A DNA stretch of 64,000 nucleotides from Klebsormidium nitens (Eukaryota; Streptophyta; Klebsormidiophyceae; Klebsormidiales; Klebsormidiaceae), in contig DF237364.1 of the NCBI GenBank assembly GCA_000708835.1, positions 1-64,000 on the forward strand. The letters are read 5' to 3'. The position numbers and the translations under genes are program-made. This document shows positions 21,045 to 33,042 of the stretch, piece after piece. How positions within the stretch are numbered: position 1 is the stretch's first letter; each line of letters begins with the position of its first letter. Under the pieces are notes generated by a model. It was not told the DNA's origin, did not search any database, and was given only the letters and a program-made list of their open reading frames with translations.

Positions 21045-21710
21045 CAATCCGTTGCATGAGCCCACGTTTGTTGCACACAGCTTTTGGAAAGATTGGTTTG
21101 ACCAGTCGTCTGATCGATCCCTTTCAAAGCGAGTTCTTATCGTGCCCAAATTTTGAGAATGACGTCACAGTATATCCGCAGGGGCTCAATACATTGCGTA
21201 CAGGCGCGCCCGCTGCTTCAAAATTGCGCCGGATAACAAGCTTCTTTCCGCGAAATCTCCCAGGCCTCAACACTTCGCGCGGTCACAACCCGCTCGGAGT
21301 AAACGGTGGGTCGAAATTTCAGCAGCGCGCTGAGTCTTGATTTACATGTTGCTGCCCGCTACGTGGCGCATGCGCCTTCTTCAGAGCGCCACGCAGTGCA
21401 CACTCGAAACAGCTGAGCAGCTCGCCAATCGAAAAAGTCGCGTGCGCGCGTGGCGGCTTGGGATTCGTGCAGTCTGGTGACCGCCGTCTGGCCAACCGTA
21501 GCCGCGAGGTCGGGGGCACCATGTGCTTGGGGAGTGAGAAGTGCGCGCGCGTTACGCTTGGTTCGGACGCAGCACCAGGAGAGCGCGCGCTCCAGTCGAT
21601 CCTCCCTTCTCAGTGCGTCCTTTCAGATCAGGCGAGAAGCGATTCGTGTTTGCGCTCGATCTTGCTGAAGACGAGGCCGACAACTCTGTATTGTGGCGGC
21701 TATGAAATAT
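21045..21710. repeat. Dispersed repeat, copy 3
   Basis: Aligns along about 660 bp with 22,455-23,120 in the same orientation. Shared landmarks, in order: TTGCACACAGCTT, GGTTTGACC, TGCCCAAATTTTGAG, AGGGGCTC, CAGCAGCGCGCTG, ACATGTTGCTGC, GCATGCGCCTTCTTC, TCGTGCAGTCTGGTGAC, AAGTGCGCGCGCGTT and TCAGTGCG.CCTTTCAGAT. Open frames inside the copies are not conserved, which argues against a coding element. The unit is probably a non-autonomous element or a decayed segment. Confidence 0.75.
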
Positions 21711-22454
21711 AGCACGGTCTTTGGACAATTCTGTGGCCAGTCCTTGTATGTGCCACCATTGAGCCGCGATGCCTGGGGGCGGTCGCTGTACGAATGAAGA
21801 CAGCACTGTCCTAGGCAAGGTCCCATTGGCATCCCTCTGAGTTTTGCCTATGTAAAGATTGGAAAAGGCAGCTACCGGAAGGGGAACTCGACGTCTTGCG
21901 ACCTGTTTGGCCGGCCTCGCATCGGTATTTCAAAGTCCTACGCCTTCAATATTACAGAAAACGAGGTCTCTGTAAAGGAAATCTGTTTTCCAGGCTTTCG
22001 TTTAGACGGCCACTTTTAAGTCGCTCGTCCTATTTCCAGCTCTTGTCCTTCCTTCCTCTCCGTGAAAGTTTAACTTCCACGCGCAATTTTATCTTTTGGC
22101 TGCATCATTACGACTCGATCGTCTTCAGTTCAAGAACGCATTCGCCAAGCTTCCGGGACCGTCTCCCCGCGAGAGCGTCTGAATCCGTCCGACTCATAAT
22201 TCTGCAGCCCACGGTCGTCAGAAACACACCCCCGCTAGCTGAGTTGAGCTTAAGAACACATTCTACGCTAGTTCTACTCATGCGAGCTGGAGGGAGGGGT
22301 GTCACACAGTCTGAGCTCTGCAATCGCTCTCCATTATTGCAAGAGCTCTACGGAGCTTTCCGTTTGTTACTATGCCAAGAACGAGGAGACTTAAGCGACT
22401 GTCTTCCGATCGTCAAAGAGAACATTCAGGACACAATAAGCTCAGAAGTTATTC

Positions 22455-23120
22455 CGTTGCAGCCCAAGATTGTCGCACACAGCTTCCAGAACAAACGGTT
22501 TGACCGGTCTTCTGAAAACAATTCCTTTGAGAGCGGGTTTTCTCGTGCCCAGATTTTGAGTATAACGTCACCGTAGATCCACAGGGGCTCGAGAAGGTGC
22601 TGTGCACGCCCGGTTTGTTGAGCTCAGCGGCTGGGGTGATGCGTTTCAAGAATCAAGAAACTTCTAAGTTCCGGGAAAGATCTCCCACTTGAGCCTAGAT
22701 TAAACATCAGTACGTATTCCGTCCCTGCAACTCGCTCACAGAAAATGGGGAGTTGAATTCTCAGCAGCGCGCTGGGTGCTTGATCTACATGTTGCTGCTA
22801 GCCATGTGACGCATGCGCCTTCTTCAAAGCGCCGCGCAGTGCCGCGCAGTGCGCAGTCGAATTACATGAGCGGCAGGCTCGCCAATCAGAAAGGGGGGCG
22901 CGCCGCGGCTCAGGAGTCGTGCAGTCTGGTGACAGTCAACTGACCAACCGCAGCAGGTCCCGTTTGATTTGTGGGTGAAAAGTGCGCGCGCGTTGCATGA
23001 TCCGTTTGGACGCAGCACAAACAGAGCGTGCGCGCCAATCTTTCCTCCCGTCTCAGTGCGGCCTTTCAGATTTAGCAAAAAAGCTTTGTGTTCGCACTCA
23101 ATCACCTTAATTACGAGGCC
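22455..23120. repeat. Dispersed repeat, copy 4
   Basis: Partner of the copy at 21,045-21,710, offset by about 1.41 kb. This copy has a short internal duplication (GCCGCGCAGTGCCGCGCAGTGCG) that copy 3 lacks. The 226-residue frame covering 21,896-22,576 runs into its left part and has no protein-like features. Confidence 0.75.
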
Positions 23121-25680
23121 AAGAAAGCTCAAACTGGTGGCATGATCATGATAAGCACGTTCGCTGGTCTTCCGTTTGGCCAGGCCTCGTCTTTGTTGGA
23201 ATATCGGCGCATTGCATCATAGCACTTGATGGACAATTACATATTGCACACTAAACAATGACACGAGCGCCGTTCAGAGGCGCCTCCTCTTCTCTATCAT
23301 GCTTCCCTAATATGTTTGATTACAATCACGTTCGAACCGCTCAGTCTTTATAGAGTCTTACACTCTACCTGCAGACTGATTCTCACTTCGACTGTCCTGA
23401 TCATTCAACTTTCCCGCCCTTGAATCACAGCCGTTCATCTCAGTGCATCGCAACCGTCGATCACTAACCACTTAGTTATTCAATTGACCAGAATCGCTAA
23501 CCGGATTCTAACAGTCTTTGCTATGGAGCCGCGAAACGTGGGGGCTGTCTCGGTACGATTGCAGATGGTATCCTTTTAGTAATGTCTCGTTGCCATCCCT
23601 CTGCGTTCCACAAGAAGTGTTACTGATTGGACAAGACATGCTACAGAATGGGAGATCTAACAAGCTGCATCGTGTTTGCGTTGCGTTTGTCGTTTTAAGA
23701 GCTACACGTCTTCAGGTAACAAACTGAGGTCTTCGTGAGAACAAGCACGTCTCTCAACAGCTTGTGTGCCGGCCAGATCGACGGCTTGTCTGGCGCTTTT
23801 TCTTATTCGAATCCGAGGCCTTTTCTAAGAACTTGCTTGACCGCATCAGTGTTCAAGTTTTGAACTGTCTCGATCACGGTTAGCCTCATTAACGAGGGGT
23901 TCACACTCCCGGTTGAATTTCTCCACCGCTATTCTGGGTGCACTGCTATTTCGCAACCCCGTCAGAGGATGCACGCTTTCTTCGACGGTGTGCACGGACG
24001 TTACCACTGCTTTTCCTCCTGGAGTGTAGGATTATCTGGATATGGCGAGGACTGAAGCACTCAAGTCTCCAGTCAAATCGTGCTAGAGACTCCGCGTCAG
24101 TCTGCGTTTTCTGAGCCGCTAAGATTGGGTCGGCATGGTTTCCGCGTTCTTTCTCGATTCTACAAATTGCTAAATCCACCGGACTCTGTGACGATATCGA
24201 TCTTTTCTTCCTGCCTTTGTGCAGAATTTTCAATCGTGACCTCTTGGCTCTCGACGCTTACCGTACCGTTCTTCCGGCAAAGCGCCCTTTGCAAATGAAA
24301 TTTCAGCTCCTGCATGCCGCCAATATGGTTGCACGATCCTAGGAGCACGACGCTTTCTCGATGGAGAAGCGAGGCAACAATTGCGCACTAGTTTCCTGAG
24401 TGTTACTGCGCGGTTCGGCTGGTCTTTGATCACATGTGGACCTTCTGATTGCACCGCTCAGTCATACCCTCAGTCTGAGCGGGAGAGATCGCGGCCGCGC
24501 CAAACTTGGCAGGCCACTTTAAAGCCCGCGCGCGTCCCTGCGACTGTCAGTGCTGTGCGCGATTTCTCCTTCGCGCCCCTCGGCTGACCCAGAACGCGGA
24601 GAAGCGCGCGCAGCTGCGCGCTCGGGAACGCGCTTCGGCGCGCACCGCGCGGGCTAGCGCCCTTGGCGAGAGCCCAGGGTTGTCTTCTTCACAATTTCCC
24701 GCTTGGGGGGGTCAAGGAACCGGAGCGATAAAAGCCTGGTTCAGATTCAAGCGCCGTTCCAGTTGTCAATCACCGTATGTTTGAATTTCTCCTGAAGGTC
24801 CTGGACATAGGACGGCTCGAAGCAGGAAAACAATCCAGGAACGTGGGTCCCTTTGTGGCCCCGTTTCTTTTCTCCCTTTGTAATCATGTAACTTTTCGTC
24901 GCTTGTTCGATCGGGTCGCGCACTCATCCTGCAAGTGTATCTTGCACGTCTGCTCATCTGCAATCGGACCGTCGTCGCGCACTTACTGCAAACGCCCCGG
25001 CGCGCCTGAGAGCTCCCGCTTCGGAGCGTGTGCATAGCCTCGTTGCTGAAGTGCGTAGCGCCCTTATTCTCACAAAGCCGGAGATCAAGCGGACGGTCCT
25101 CCGTTGGAGATTTGAACCATATCAGCTCGCCCCACCAAACCCACCAAGCGCTTGAATCTTTCAGCGACATCCTCTGAGCAGATGCTGCACTTTTGCCGAG
25201 CGTGTATTTGAAAGTCTTACTCGTGATGTGCAAATATTCGAGTGTCTCAAGGGTCGTTCAAGTGCCGCTCAATGTGTACATGCCTGCTTCAAAAGAGACC
25301 CTGACTTCCAAGAATGCAAGAACCTCAAAATCAGGAAGGACTGAGCGGAGAGATTTTGAGAGCAGCAAAAATATCGGAGCCGGCCATCTGCAAACATACG
25401 ATGCCGGGCGATATATGCAGGGTTCATTCCGACTGCGAAGTACTTCGAGCTTTCTGATTGGAAGAACCTGCACTCACACGATGCATTTCAACGTGTTCGC
25501 AAGTAGGTTCTTGGCGGGACGCCGGTACTTTCCGTTCCGGGCTGAAAGTTGGGAAGAGAAAGGATATAAAAAGCATAGAATTGCGTCTCGTATCCGGCAC
25601 GGTCTTACAGTAGCTTCAATCGTATTAGATTCAGTATTGAGAATCTGGGACAGAACGGTCCGCAAACGGTTACTACAAGC
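23121..25680. other. Gene-poor interval, no convincing gene
   Basis: No recognisable gene. It includes a very GC-rich patch at 24,480-24,690 rich in GCGC tetramers. Frames of 155 residues (minus, 24,766-25,233) and 164 residues (plus, 25,193-25,687) show no domain, no splice pattern and unusual composition; I treat them as chance frames. Confidence 0.5.
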
Positions 25681-25689
25681 TGACTAGAT

Positions 25690-28600
25690 CCGTAACTTTG
25701 CTGTAGAAGAAAGAAAGAGAACCAAGGATGAGATCTTCAATACCAGTGCATACGCTATTCGAGTCTGAGCAGGAGCGTAATGGCTACCGGCGTCGAATAA
25801 TCAACGAGGGTCGCAAGACCGCAATCAGCCCACTATTACTGCTGGATGTTCGTCTTTGGCACGATCTCATATTAGAGTGGGCCAGTGCAGCTGTCGTTCA
25901 GCATTCGTGAGCACAGTCCTTAATTACAATCAATATCTGCGACGCGCTGGTCAGCCATGCCCGGCTGCACGAACGGCTGTCGCATGACACTGCCTGCCTA
26001 TGAATCCATTGAACAGTCGTCACTCGAATCGTCGAGTACGTTAGACACGTATGCTTGCCAATAAAAATCACAACGAGACGGCGCAGCCCGTCATCATGGC
26101 ATGCAGCTAGGATCTACATCCGCATCATCTGAGTTGATTCACATGTACAGTATCAGTGTGCTCATAAAATATCGTCAAGTCTACTCACCAGCACCGGGAC
26201 CGCGGCAAGCTGCCAGTCCAATGTCGATGTTATGGGCATCATCCAGGTATACCAGCTCTTACTAGCTACTTCTGCGCGTTTTGGCAATAGAAAGATTGAT
26301 GCACAGGAGTGTATAATAACGCTCATATGGGCGGCGCTTGTTTGGGGACTGGTCGCAGTTGGTGCCTCGAGGTGCGCTCACATTGATTGCACTCAATCTC
26401 AGGCTGACACTCAACATTTTCATGTGCAGTGATGAATACGTCTAGCAAAGCTCGAACAAGCAGCTTACCGATCATTAAAATCTAGATACCGCAGACTTAG
26501 GCTGCGCGGGTCCAATTTTCACCTTCCTTTCCGATCTTTCTGTCGTTTGGTCCAACTTTCTGGATGCACCTAGCTGACTTACGTCTATAGCAAACGTAGA
26601 TTCCTTTGTACCTCGCTGATCCGGTTGTTCTGCAATAGCTATCAGTTTGTTGTTCTCCGTGGTCGTGTTTCGACACTTGGGCTTTTCTGGAGCTCCACCA
26701 CGTACGCGTGCACTTATCGCTGATGTATCGGTAGATGAACAAAGCCGGTAAGATTAGGAGTACGAAAAGTATGGCGACAAGCAAACGAAACAATTCGAAC
26801 CTGTTCTTGATGTAGTAAAACACCTGCGTAATTCTTGTGCCGATTGTATGGTATTCAGAGGCAGGACCCAGAAACGTGCTGGGGACGTTCCTGACACAGT
26901 CGATACTTCTGGTTGGCTGATATTTAAATTGAAAGAGACTTAACCGGGCAAATTTGCATTGATATTCGTTGACCTGCGGAGTAAGTAGGTACCGAACCCA
27001 CATTTCTTTTGCGTTTAGCACCTTGTGAATTTCCAGTATAATGGGCGCTTTGAGCAGGTCCAGGCATTCAGATGCCGAACGTCCGGTAACCCCCCACAGG
27101 CTTTCCGTACTTCGTCGAACGTGACGTCAGCATAAACTGGTTGCAACAACGAGCCTTCAAGCAGACATCTCCCACCTGAATAATCCCAGAAGTCGGTATT
27201 TCGGGACAGATACCCTTCCTCTGGCCCCGGCTTGTCGACCTGCCAGCAAAGAAGCCTTCCCTGGACTCTGATGAGGAACATGTGTCGCCTTCCTTTTGAG
27301 TGCAGGCTAGATTCAACTTCCTGCTTTTGTTCCCCATCTCGCGTATCGACCTTGCTTCCTGCCAGCTTTGGGGGTTGTTTACAGCACAAACGCTTGAGCT
27401 TTGCTAGCCGAGCTACCACCAGCTGCTTGCAAAGGCCCGGTAACGTCATTGCCTCTTGAAAGCCCGCGCTCAGTCTATCACACCACCCTTCGAGTAAGGG
27501 CACTTCCAGCGCTGGTTCTAAGAAGAGAAAAGCTTTCAGCCAAACGGCAGGATTGCGTTCCGCCAGGCGGCAAAGGTGTTCGGAAGCGCACGTAGAGCGG
27601 AGCAGAGACGCGGGATCTTGCGCCGCTAGCTTGTTGAGAATCAAGAGCGCGAGATCAGACGGGAGATCCTCCATAGCGGCCCAAACGAGGAAGGTCCAGA
27701 TTTTTGTTGTGTCTTTGTTCAAGGCGCCATAATTTGGACCTAAAGTAGCCTTTGCAGTCGAAGATGAAAGGCAGTATTTGACGCGACTCGACCTTGAGTA
27801 CTAGTGCGCGCAGATGCGCATAATCGCATTGACCCGCGCGCCTGCGTGTCCCGCGGCCGGCCGGGCGCGCCATATCACGGTCCCGCGCTTGTCGCGCGCT
27901 CGAAGGCGCGCGCCTAAATTTTCAGAGCGGGTCCGCTCCGAGCGTGCCCAAGAGAAGGGCGCGCGCGCTCGAGGAGCTCGTTGCAGAGCACTTTGGGATC
28001 GGCAGTCTCGTAATGACTGCCGGAAGCAACCGACGTTTCGTGTGGCGCGCACTCGCGCGCTTTTTTCTGCTCAACGTGGCCGCGCATGAAGTACGGTCCT
28101 CAGGTATTTGCTTCCGCTTGGATGCCCTAGAACTGGCCGTGAACTAAGGTCTCGTGAACAAATTAAAGGCGCTGCAAACTTGGTGCAGCTACGAAGAGTC
28201 TCCCGATTCAGATGGCCCTTGCAATTGTCAGTCATAGTAGTCTTCGACAAGCTGGAAGAGCGTCACTGCCGGGACTGAGCACGAATACAAAGAGGAAGTC
28301 CTGCGCAGTGCGTATGAAAAAGCGAAGTCTAAGAAGCCCTGCAAACCAGAGTACTGCGCATGCTCAATCCGAATGATCAAGCTCGAGGTGAAAGGCTAGC
28401 GGCGGGAGGGCGGCGGGCTAGCGGCGCAACTGCGAAAAACGACTCCGACGTCCGGCATCAACCTCTTGATATTCGAAGTCGGTCGATCACCAGCTTTCCG
28501 TTCATCCCCGTAGAACGCGTAGCTACGGGAATGATGCATAGTAGGCTTGACCGGGCAGCCTGTAATTTTGGTGGTTTGCGCGCCACTGACGTGCGGTTCT

Positions 28601-28790
28601 GCATAGGAAGTGCTCGCAAATGCCTTCCAAATTTCGGCATCCAATAGGGTTTAATGGGCAGGGACGGGTCAAGGCGTAACTGTTTGAGAAATTGTCTGCT
28701 GTCACAATGAGAATCATAAGAGGCTGCAGGAGAAACCGAAATGGCAAAGAAGCTGAGGTTTACGGACCCTGAATGGAGCGTCTGAATACT
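25690..28790. repeat. Segmental duplication, copy A (with F-box-like gene)
   Basis: Several blocks reappear in the same order at about 28,960-30,640: an ATTACTGCTGGATG block near 25,836 (versus 29,178); GACGCGCTGGTCAGC near 25,943 (versus 29,270); a TACACCAGCTCTTAC-like block near 26,248 (versus 29,560); the membrane-protein frame at 26,497-27,021 (versus 29,849-30,226); and a GACCGGGCAGCCTGT-like block near 28,545 (versus 30,385). Copy B lacks most of the F-box-like region. Confidence 0.65.
26497..27674 (-). pseudogene. F-box-like / single-span membrane protein gene broken by a frameshift
   Basis: The 5' part starts at the ATG at 27,674 and begins MEDLPSDLALLILNKL, followed by C..L..L....P..W spacing: an F-box-like N-terminus, about residues 1-45. 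That frame stops at 27,015. In the next frame, open from about 27,085 and with no ATG of its own before 27,003, the reading continues for about 190 residues: a segment rich in Phe/Tyr, then a hydrophobic membrane span (LLVAILFVLLILPALFIY) and a YISDKCTRTW motif. The overlap without an initiator suggests a single-base indel around 27,040-27,085, making this a pseudogene or a sequence error. Two independent genes are less likely. The YISDKC motif is repeated in copy B at 29,849-30,226. Confidence 0.5.
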
Positions 28791-28959
28791 TTGCCTTGCG
28801 GTGCTCTTGCAGCGCTGATCGAGGGCCGCCCATAGAGCTTCAGAAACTATCGGATATGCACAACGTGGTGGTCATATTGGGGGTGGTGCCAAGGCCAAGT
28901 ACTTTTTCATTTGAACATCTAGTCGGCATTTTCTTGCATCTTTAAGAGTTCCGATGCTG

Positions 28960-30640
28960 AAAATCCGGGACCGGAAGCTCTGCAAATCATTGGGCGCAAT
29001 TTTGGAAAGAGACTCGTGACTTTGTTCCTGACTGAAAGGTACACCAAAGACTAGATCTGGAATCAGTGCAGTTGTTGCAAACGTTATCGAAATGTGAGCA
29101 GGAACATGATGGCTACATCGGGACAGATTCTAAAGACAGAGGTCCGGCGCAAGCACGCAAACAGCCCCCCAATACTGCTGGATGGTCGTCGATTGGCACG
29201 TTCTTTTAGATTAGGTCAGTACATCTGTCTTTCATGATCGTGATCACAGCGCTGTCCATTCAATCTTTTCGACGCACTGGTCAGCTATCATATGCGGCTG
29301 CACGGACGGCTGACGGGTGCCATTATCTGCATCTTATACGACTTTAATGTCGTCACTCGAAGTGCCTATTCGTAAGACCCGGAAGGGCTCACTCAAGATA
29401 ACGTTTGCACGGCGCGGCTCGTGATTATGGCAATCCGAAGCAGCTGAGATTGGGTCTAAATCCTCAGTGTTCTCACAAACATCTTCATGTCTACTCTGCG
29501 GCACGGAAAATACAATAATGCAGCCGCTCGAGTGTCAAAACTTGCATCATGCATGCAAGTACACCAGCTCTTACGGGCTACTTCTGCGTGTTTCTGCGTA
29601 CCGGCAAAACGAATAGTAAACCATAAAACCGTTAAAATGTTCTCATTTGGGCGGCGAACTTACTTTGGAAGTGCTGGAGATGCGCTCACATTTCACCCAT
29701 GAGATAGTTCGTACTCACTGAAGAACACAAGTCCTCAAATTAGAAAAGGTCAAAGAAGCGTGTCTCCCGATCATTGAACACCGCGTAAGTGACTGCGCGG
29801 GTCCAACTTCCGGTCCCCATCTTCTTTCGGTCCAACTTTTGGATGCCCCTAGCTGTGTAAAATAAGCTGCAAGCGGAGATCCACTCGTTCCTCAATGACC
29901 CGGTGTTCTTCACCATAGCTTTCGGGGTACTGATCTCCGCGGTCCTGTGTCGACACGTGTTGGGCCTTGCTGAATCTCATCCACGTGCACTTGTCGCTGA
30001 TGCATCGACTTACGTACATTAGAAGAACTGGTAGGAGTAGGAAGACCACGGCAACAAGCAAACAGAGCGGTGTGAACCACTTCTCTATGTCGTACACAAT
30101 CTGCACAAACATTGTGCGGATTTCCAGTCCAACAAAATCCTGCAAAGTGTGTAGGAAAGCGAAGTTTCCTGGAGGCGAAAGCGAAGCTTCAGGCGGCGCT
30201 GAATCTTGAAAACCTGGAGAGCTCATATGGCGAAATGGACGAGAGAGGGTCCCCAGTATCGGAGGACTCGGGGGGGGTCGTGATTGTGGATGATGACGTC
30301 CTGCTTCGGCATCCCGACTCGTCTGCTTACCAGCTTTTTCGGGTGAGCCCCGTGGGAATCGTGGCTACGAGAATGACGGAGGCTTGAGCGGGCAGCCTGT
30401 TTTGGTCGTAGGTGTTTCGCGCGCCAAGCCCGGCTCTGCAAGCAATCATGCGTCCCCCCGCGCTTGCAAGACTCATTCTACGTTAAAGTGGGACATTCGA
30501 CAGGGTTCGTTTGGCACGGCACGTCAGCCGAGCCAGTTGAGAAACAAGTTGTCCGTTTGGTTGTTTGGGAATCTGAGAGCGGGCTAAATCGAATGGCGAC
30601 GAAGACGTGCTCGGAGCATCAGGAGAGCATCCGAGGACTT
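28960..30640. repeat. Segmental duplication, copy B
   Basis: Shorter, diverged copy of 25,690-28,790 in the same orientation; matching blocks are listed under copy A. The F-box-like coding part is missing or unrecognisable, while the membrane-span part survives as an open frame with its own ATG. Confidence 0.6.
29849..30226 (-). CDS. Small membrane protein, duplicate of the 26.5-kb membrane segment, 125 aa
   Basis: Starts at the ATG at 30,226. After a Ser/Pro-rich N-terminus (about 1-35) comes an amphipathic segment, one strong membrane span (LCLLVAVVFLLLPVLLMYV, about 58-76) and ISDKCTW, matching the YISDKCTRTW of copy A. The soluble tail is polar and differs from copy A. I do not recognise the family. 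It may be a truncated gene remnant; its function and expression are unknown. Confidence 0.35.
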   Translation of the reverse strand: MSSPGFQDSAPPEASLSPPGNFAFLHTLQDFVGLEIRTMFVQIVYDIEKWFTPLCLLVAVVFLLLPVLLMYVSRCISDKCTWMRFSKAQHVSTQDRGDQYPESYGEEHRVIEERVDLRLQLILHS

Positions 30641-32022
30641 CACATCACGGTGCAGCGCCGACCGAGGGCCAAAAAGACCGCAAAAACTACCGAAACGTGG
30701 TCGATATAGCAGGATAGCAGGGATGCTGCCAGACAAAGTAAATCGTCCTTTGTACATCAAGCCGGATGGACCTTGCTTGCAACATATGTTGATCTGAACC
30801 AGCATGGTATGATTTTTGATCAGGGGCAGGCCCGACTCGTGAGCACCGCCAAGTCAACAACTCCTATGTACGAGATCAGCCAATTCGAATCCATTTGCTG
30901 GCCCTCCTGTGTTCGTCCGTTCCAAAGGCAGTTTGAACGAATTGATCGGTCACAGATTCCGAAGTTGGTCACACTGACATACATGCACCAGCACCGCGCC
31001 ACTGCGCACACGTCATTGTTGCAACGTCCGATCACAGTCTTACAGCTGTCAAGTAACTGTTCCGTCTTAAAAGCTCGGCGCAGCTTCCAATGTGCCAAGC
31101 AAGCGGGGATCATGCATTCCGATTTCTCAAGTAAGAGAGTAAGGCTTGTGTTCAAAACGCCGCATGTGCAGCTGTGGCCGGACAGCCTGAGGCCAGCATG
31201 CAGGCCGGCGTGAATCTTGACCTCAGTTCCAGCAGATTTATGTGGAACTGGATAACCAATTTCAGACTCAAGCATGGAAAGATCAGACAATCGTGGGGGC
31301 TTTGCCAAATTTGTGAAAGCCATTAGATTGTCCACTTGATCCGACATCTGTGGGGACCACGTAGGACTCCAGCTTTCAAACGTATGGCCTGGATAGGCCC
31401 AGACCGCTGCGCGGCCAGCTAGTGTTATGAATTTATAAGTGCAAACCTCTTTGAATTAACATCATACAAAGCGCCCGATTCTTGGTGCAGTATATTGGTT
31501 AGTTGACAAGGATTCGAGCTCATTCTGATCTACAAGCAATCACAGGCAACCTGGTGTGTGCTTCATGATCAATTGCATCAAACGACGTTGATCAATAGGG
31601 GCTGGGACCTGGCTCGTTGCGTGCGCGCTAATCACGCATGGCCCACCATAAGCGATAACAAACATGCTTGGACATGCGCGGTTTCGGCATGGCTGCCCAT
31701 CATTGAGTGCAAGAAATGTGGCCCAAGCCTGCATATGGCGCCTTTGCCAGAGTCGTCCATGCATGCACACAAGAACGTGGTTGACAATACTTTCCATATT
31801 GATTGAATGCTGGCGGCCCAAGTCGCACAGATTGGTCACTAGCAGCTACGGTAGATGGATTGAGATTTATTGAGCTGTTCAAACTTTGGGACGCGAGGCA
31901 AGAAACTCAGACCTTCACGACCAGTCTACACTATTGACCAACATTTTCCACATACCTATTCCGAGTTGGTCCAGATTCAAGAACCTGGACGGAAGAGTGA
32001 TAAGCTACACTTGAGCCTGTAT
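30641..32022. other. Gene-poor interval, no convincing gene
   Basis: Short frames only, the longest 175 residues on minus at 30,820-31,347, with no domain and no conserved splice pattern. No RNA gene or transposon end is evident. Confidence 0.45.
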
Positions 32023-33042
32023 CTACTCACACGACAACCTTCTCTTCTTTGCCGCAAAGATCTCCTTTGAGATCGTTAAAAGTTCGCTGTCATCCATGTC
32101 CGGGTCGTCCATTGATTCTTGCGCAGCCTGCTTGACCATTATCCTTGCCCTCTCTGTGAGCCCGTTGAAAACATCTACCCCGCTCGGGAATTCCCACTCC
32201 AACACACTCATCGCTGCAGCAAGGGTTGTCATAGGCACAGCTCTCAACAAGCTGCCCATCAAGTCCGTGTCGTTGGTGTAGTCAGCAAAAGTTGCCAGCT
32301 CTTTGACAGCTGGCGAGGCCCAATCAAGAGTTGCCCCAAGCCCCTTGATAAAGCACTCATGGAAGCCCCCGTAGATGCACTCTAACAAGAGAGTGCACGC
32401 TTCTTCAGAAAGGTCCACGTCAATTCTTACCTCTCCTCCCTCACTCCAACGCTCTATCCTCACCCGAAAGAACTCCGACTCTTGAACCAAAACATCTGAA
32501 TGCGCCCTTTGTACCCCATTCTTGGTGACAAGTACTACGTCAGCTCTCTTTATAGATGCCTCGTTCCTCAAAAGGGAAATCAAAGGTTTGGGGGCCGGGT
32601 CATCTTGTTCCTGCAGGGGTAGCATGCCGCGCCACACGATGGTGACATCACCAAGTCCAGCCTTTATAGATATGGTGTTGCCTTCTTTCATGCCACCCCA
32701 ATGCTTGTCCTTCGTATAACTGACGACGGCTGACACGTTGCTAAGTCCCAAAATGCTAAAGTTCAACTTGCGCCGTCCATAAGCGTCCACCTCGTCAGGG
32801 CTTACTACCAACTGAACGGTAGGATACCCTCTGAATCGCACGACCCTGCGCCAAGCAGAAGGATTCATATTCCCTGGTTGCGAGAGGAATTGCTCGTCAA
32901 TTGAAACTTTGTAAGGGATAACAACATCACGTATCCTCCTCCAGAAAGGCATCTCCTTGAAGGGACCCGCAATTGGGTGGGCGTCCTCATCCTGTGCTTT
33001 CCGCTTTCCCCTGGCAGCGCTTGTTCCCCCTGCCATCTTCAT
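32023..33042 (-). CDS. BTB/POZ domain protein, 339 aa
   Basis: Starts at the ATG at 33,042 (MKMAGG). The N-terminus is basic (RGKRK). Residues about 30-160 form a beta-rich region of unknown family (tryptophans at WRR and WGG). Residues about 165-235 show the BTB/POZ pattern: a polar ADVVLVTKNGVQRAHSDVL strand-helix start, an FFRVRIERW segment, EVRIDVDLSEEACTLLLECI and YGG. The C-terminal about 100 residues are helical and end in a basic KKRR tail. BTB proteins dimerise and many are substrate adaptors for CUL3 ubiquitin ligases; a target cannot be named. A single exon appears to carry the entire protein, unlike neighbouring host genes. Orientation is divergent with the plastid-protein gene, 457 bp apart. 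Confidence 0.75.
   Translation of the reverse strand: MKMAGGTSAARGKRKAQDEDAHPIAGPFKEMPFWRRIRDVVIPYKVSIDEQFLSQPGNMNPSAWRRVVRFRGYPTVQLVVSPDEVDAYGRRKLNFSILGLSNVSAVVSYTKDKHWGGMKEGNTISIKAGLGDVTIVWRGMLPLQEQDDPAPKPLISLLRNEASIKRADVVLVTKNGVQRAHSDVLVQESEFFRVRIERWSEGGEVRIDVDLSEEACTLLLECIYGGFHECFIKGLGATLDWASPAVKELATFADYTNDTDLMGSLLRAVPMTTLAAAMSVLEWEFPSGVDVFNGLTERARIMVKQAAQESMDDPDMDDSELLTISKEIFAAKKRRLSCE

Noticed and set aside
21896-22576. 226-residue plus-strand frame
   Set aside because: Overlaps a dispersed repeat, has no domain and is not conserved in the other repeat copy.
24766-25687. 155-residue (minus) and 164-residue (plus) frames
   Set aside because: Overlapping frames on opposite strands with no recognisable family or splice pattern.
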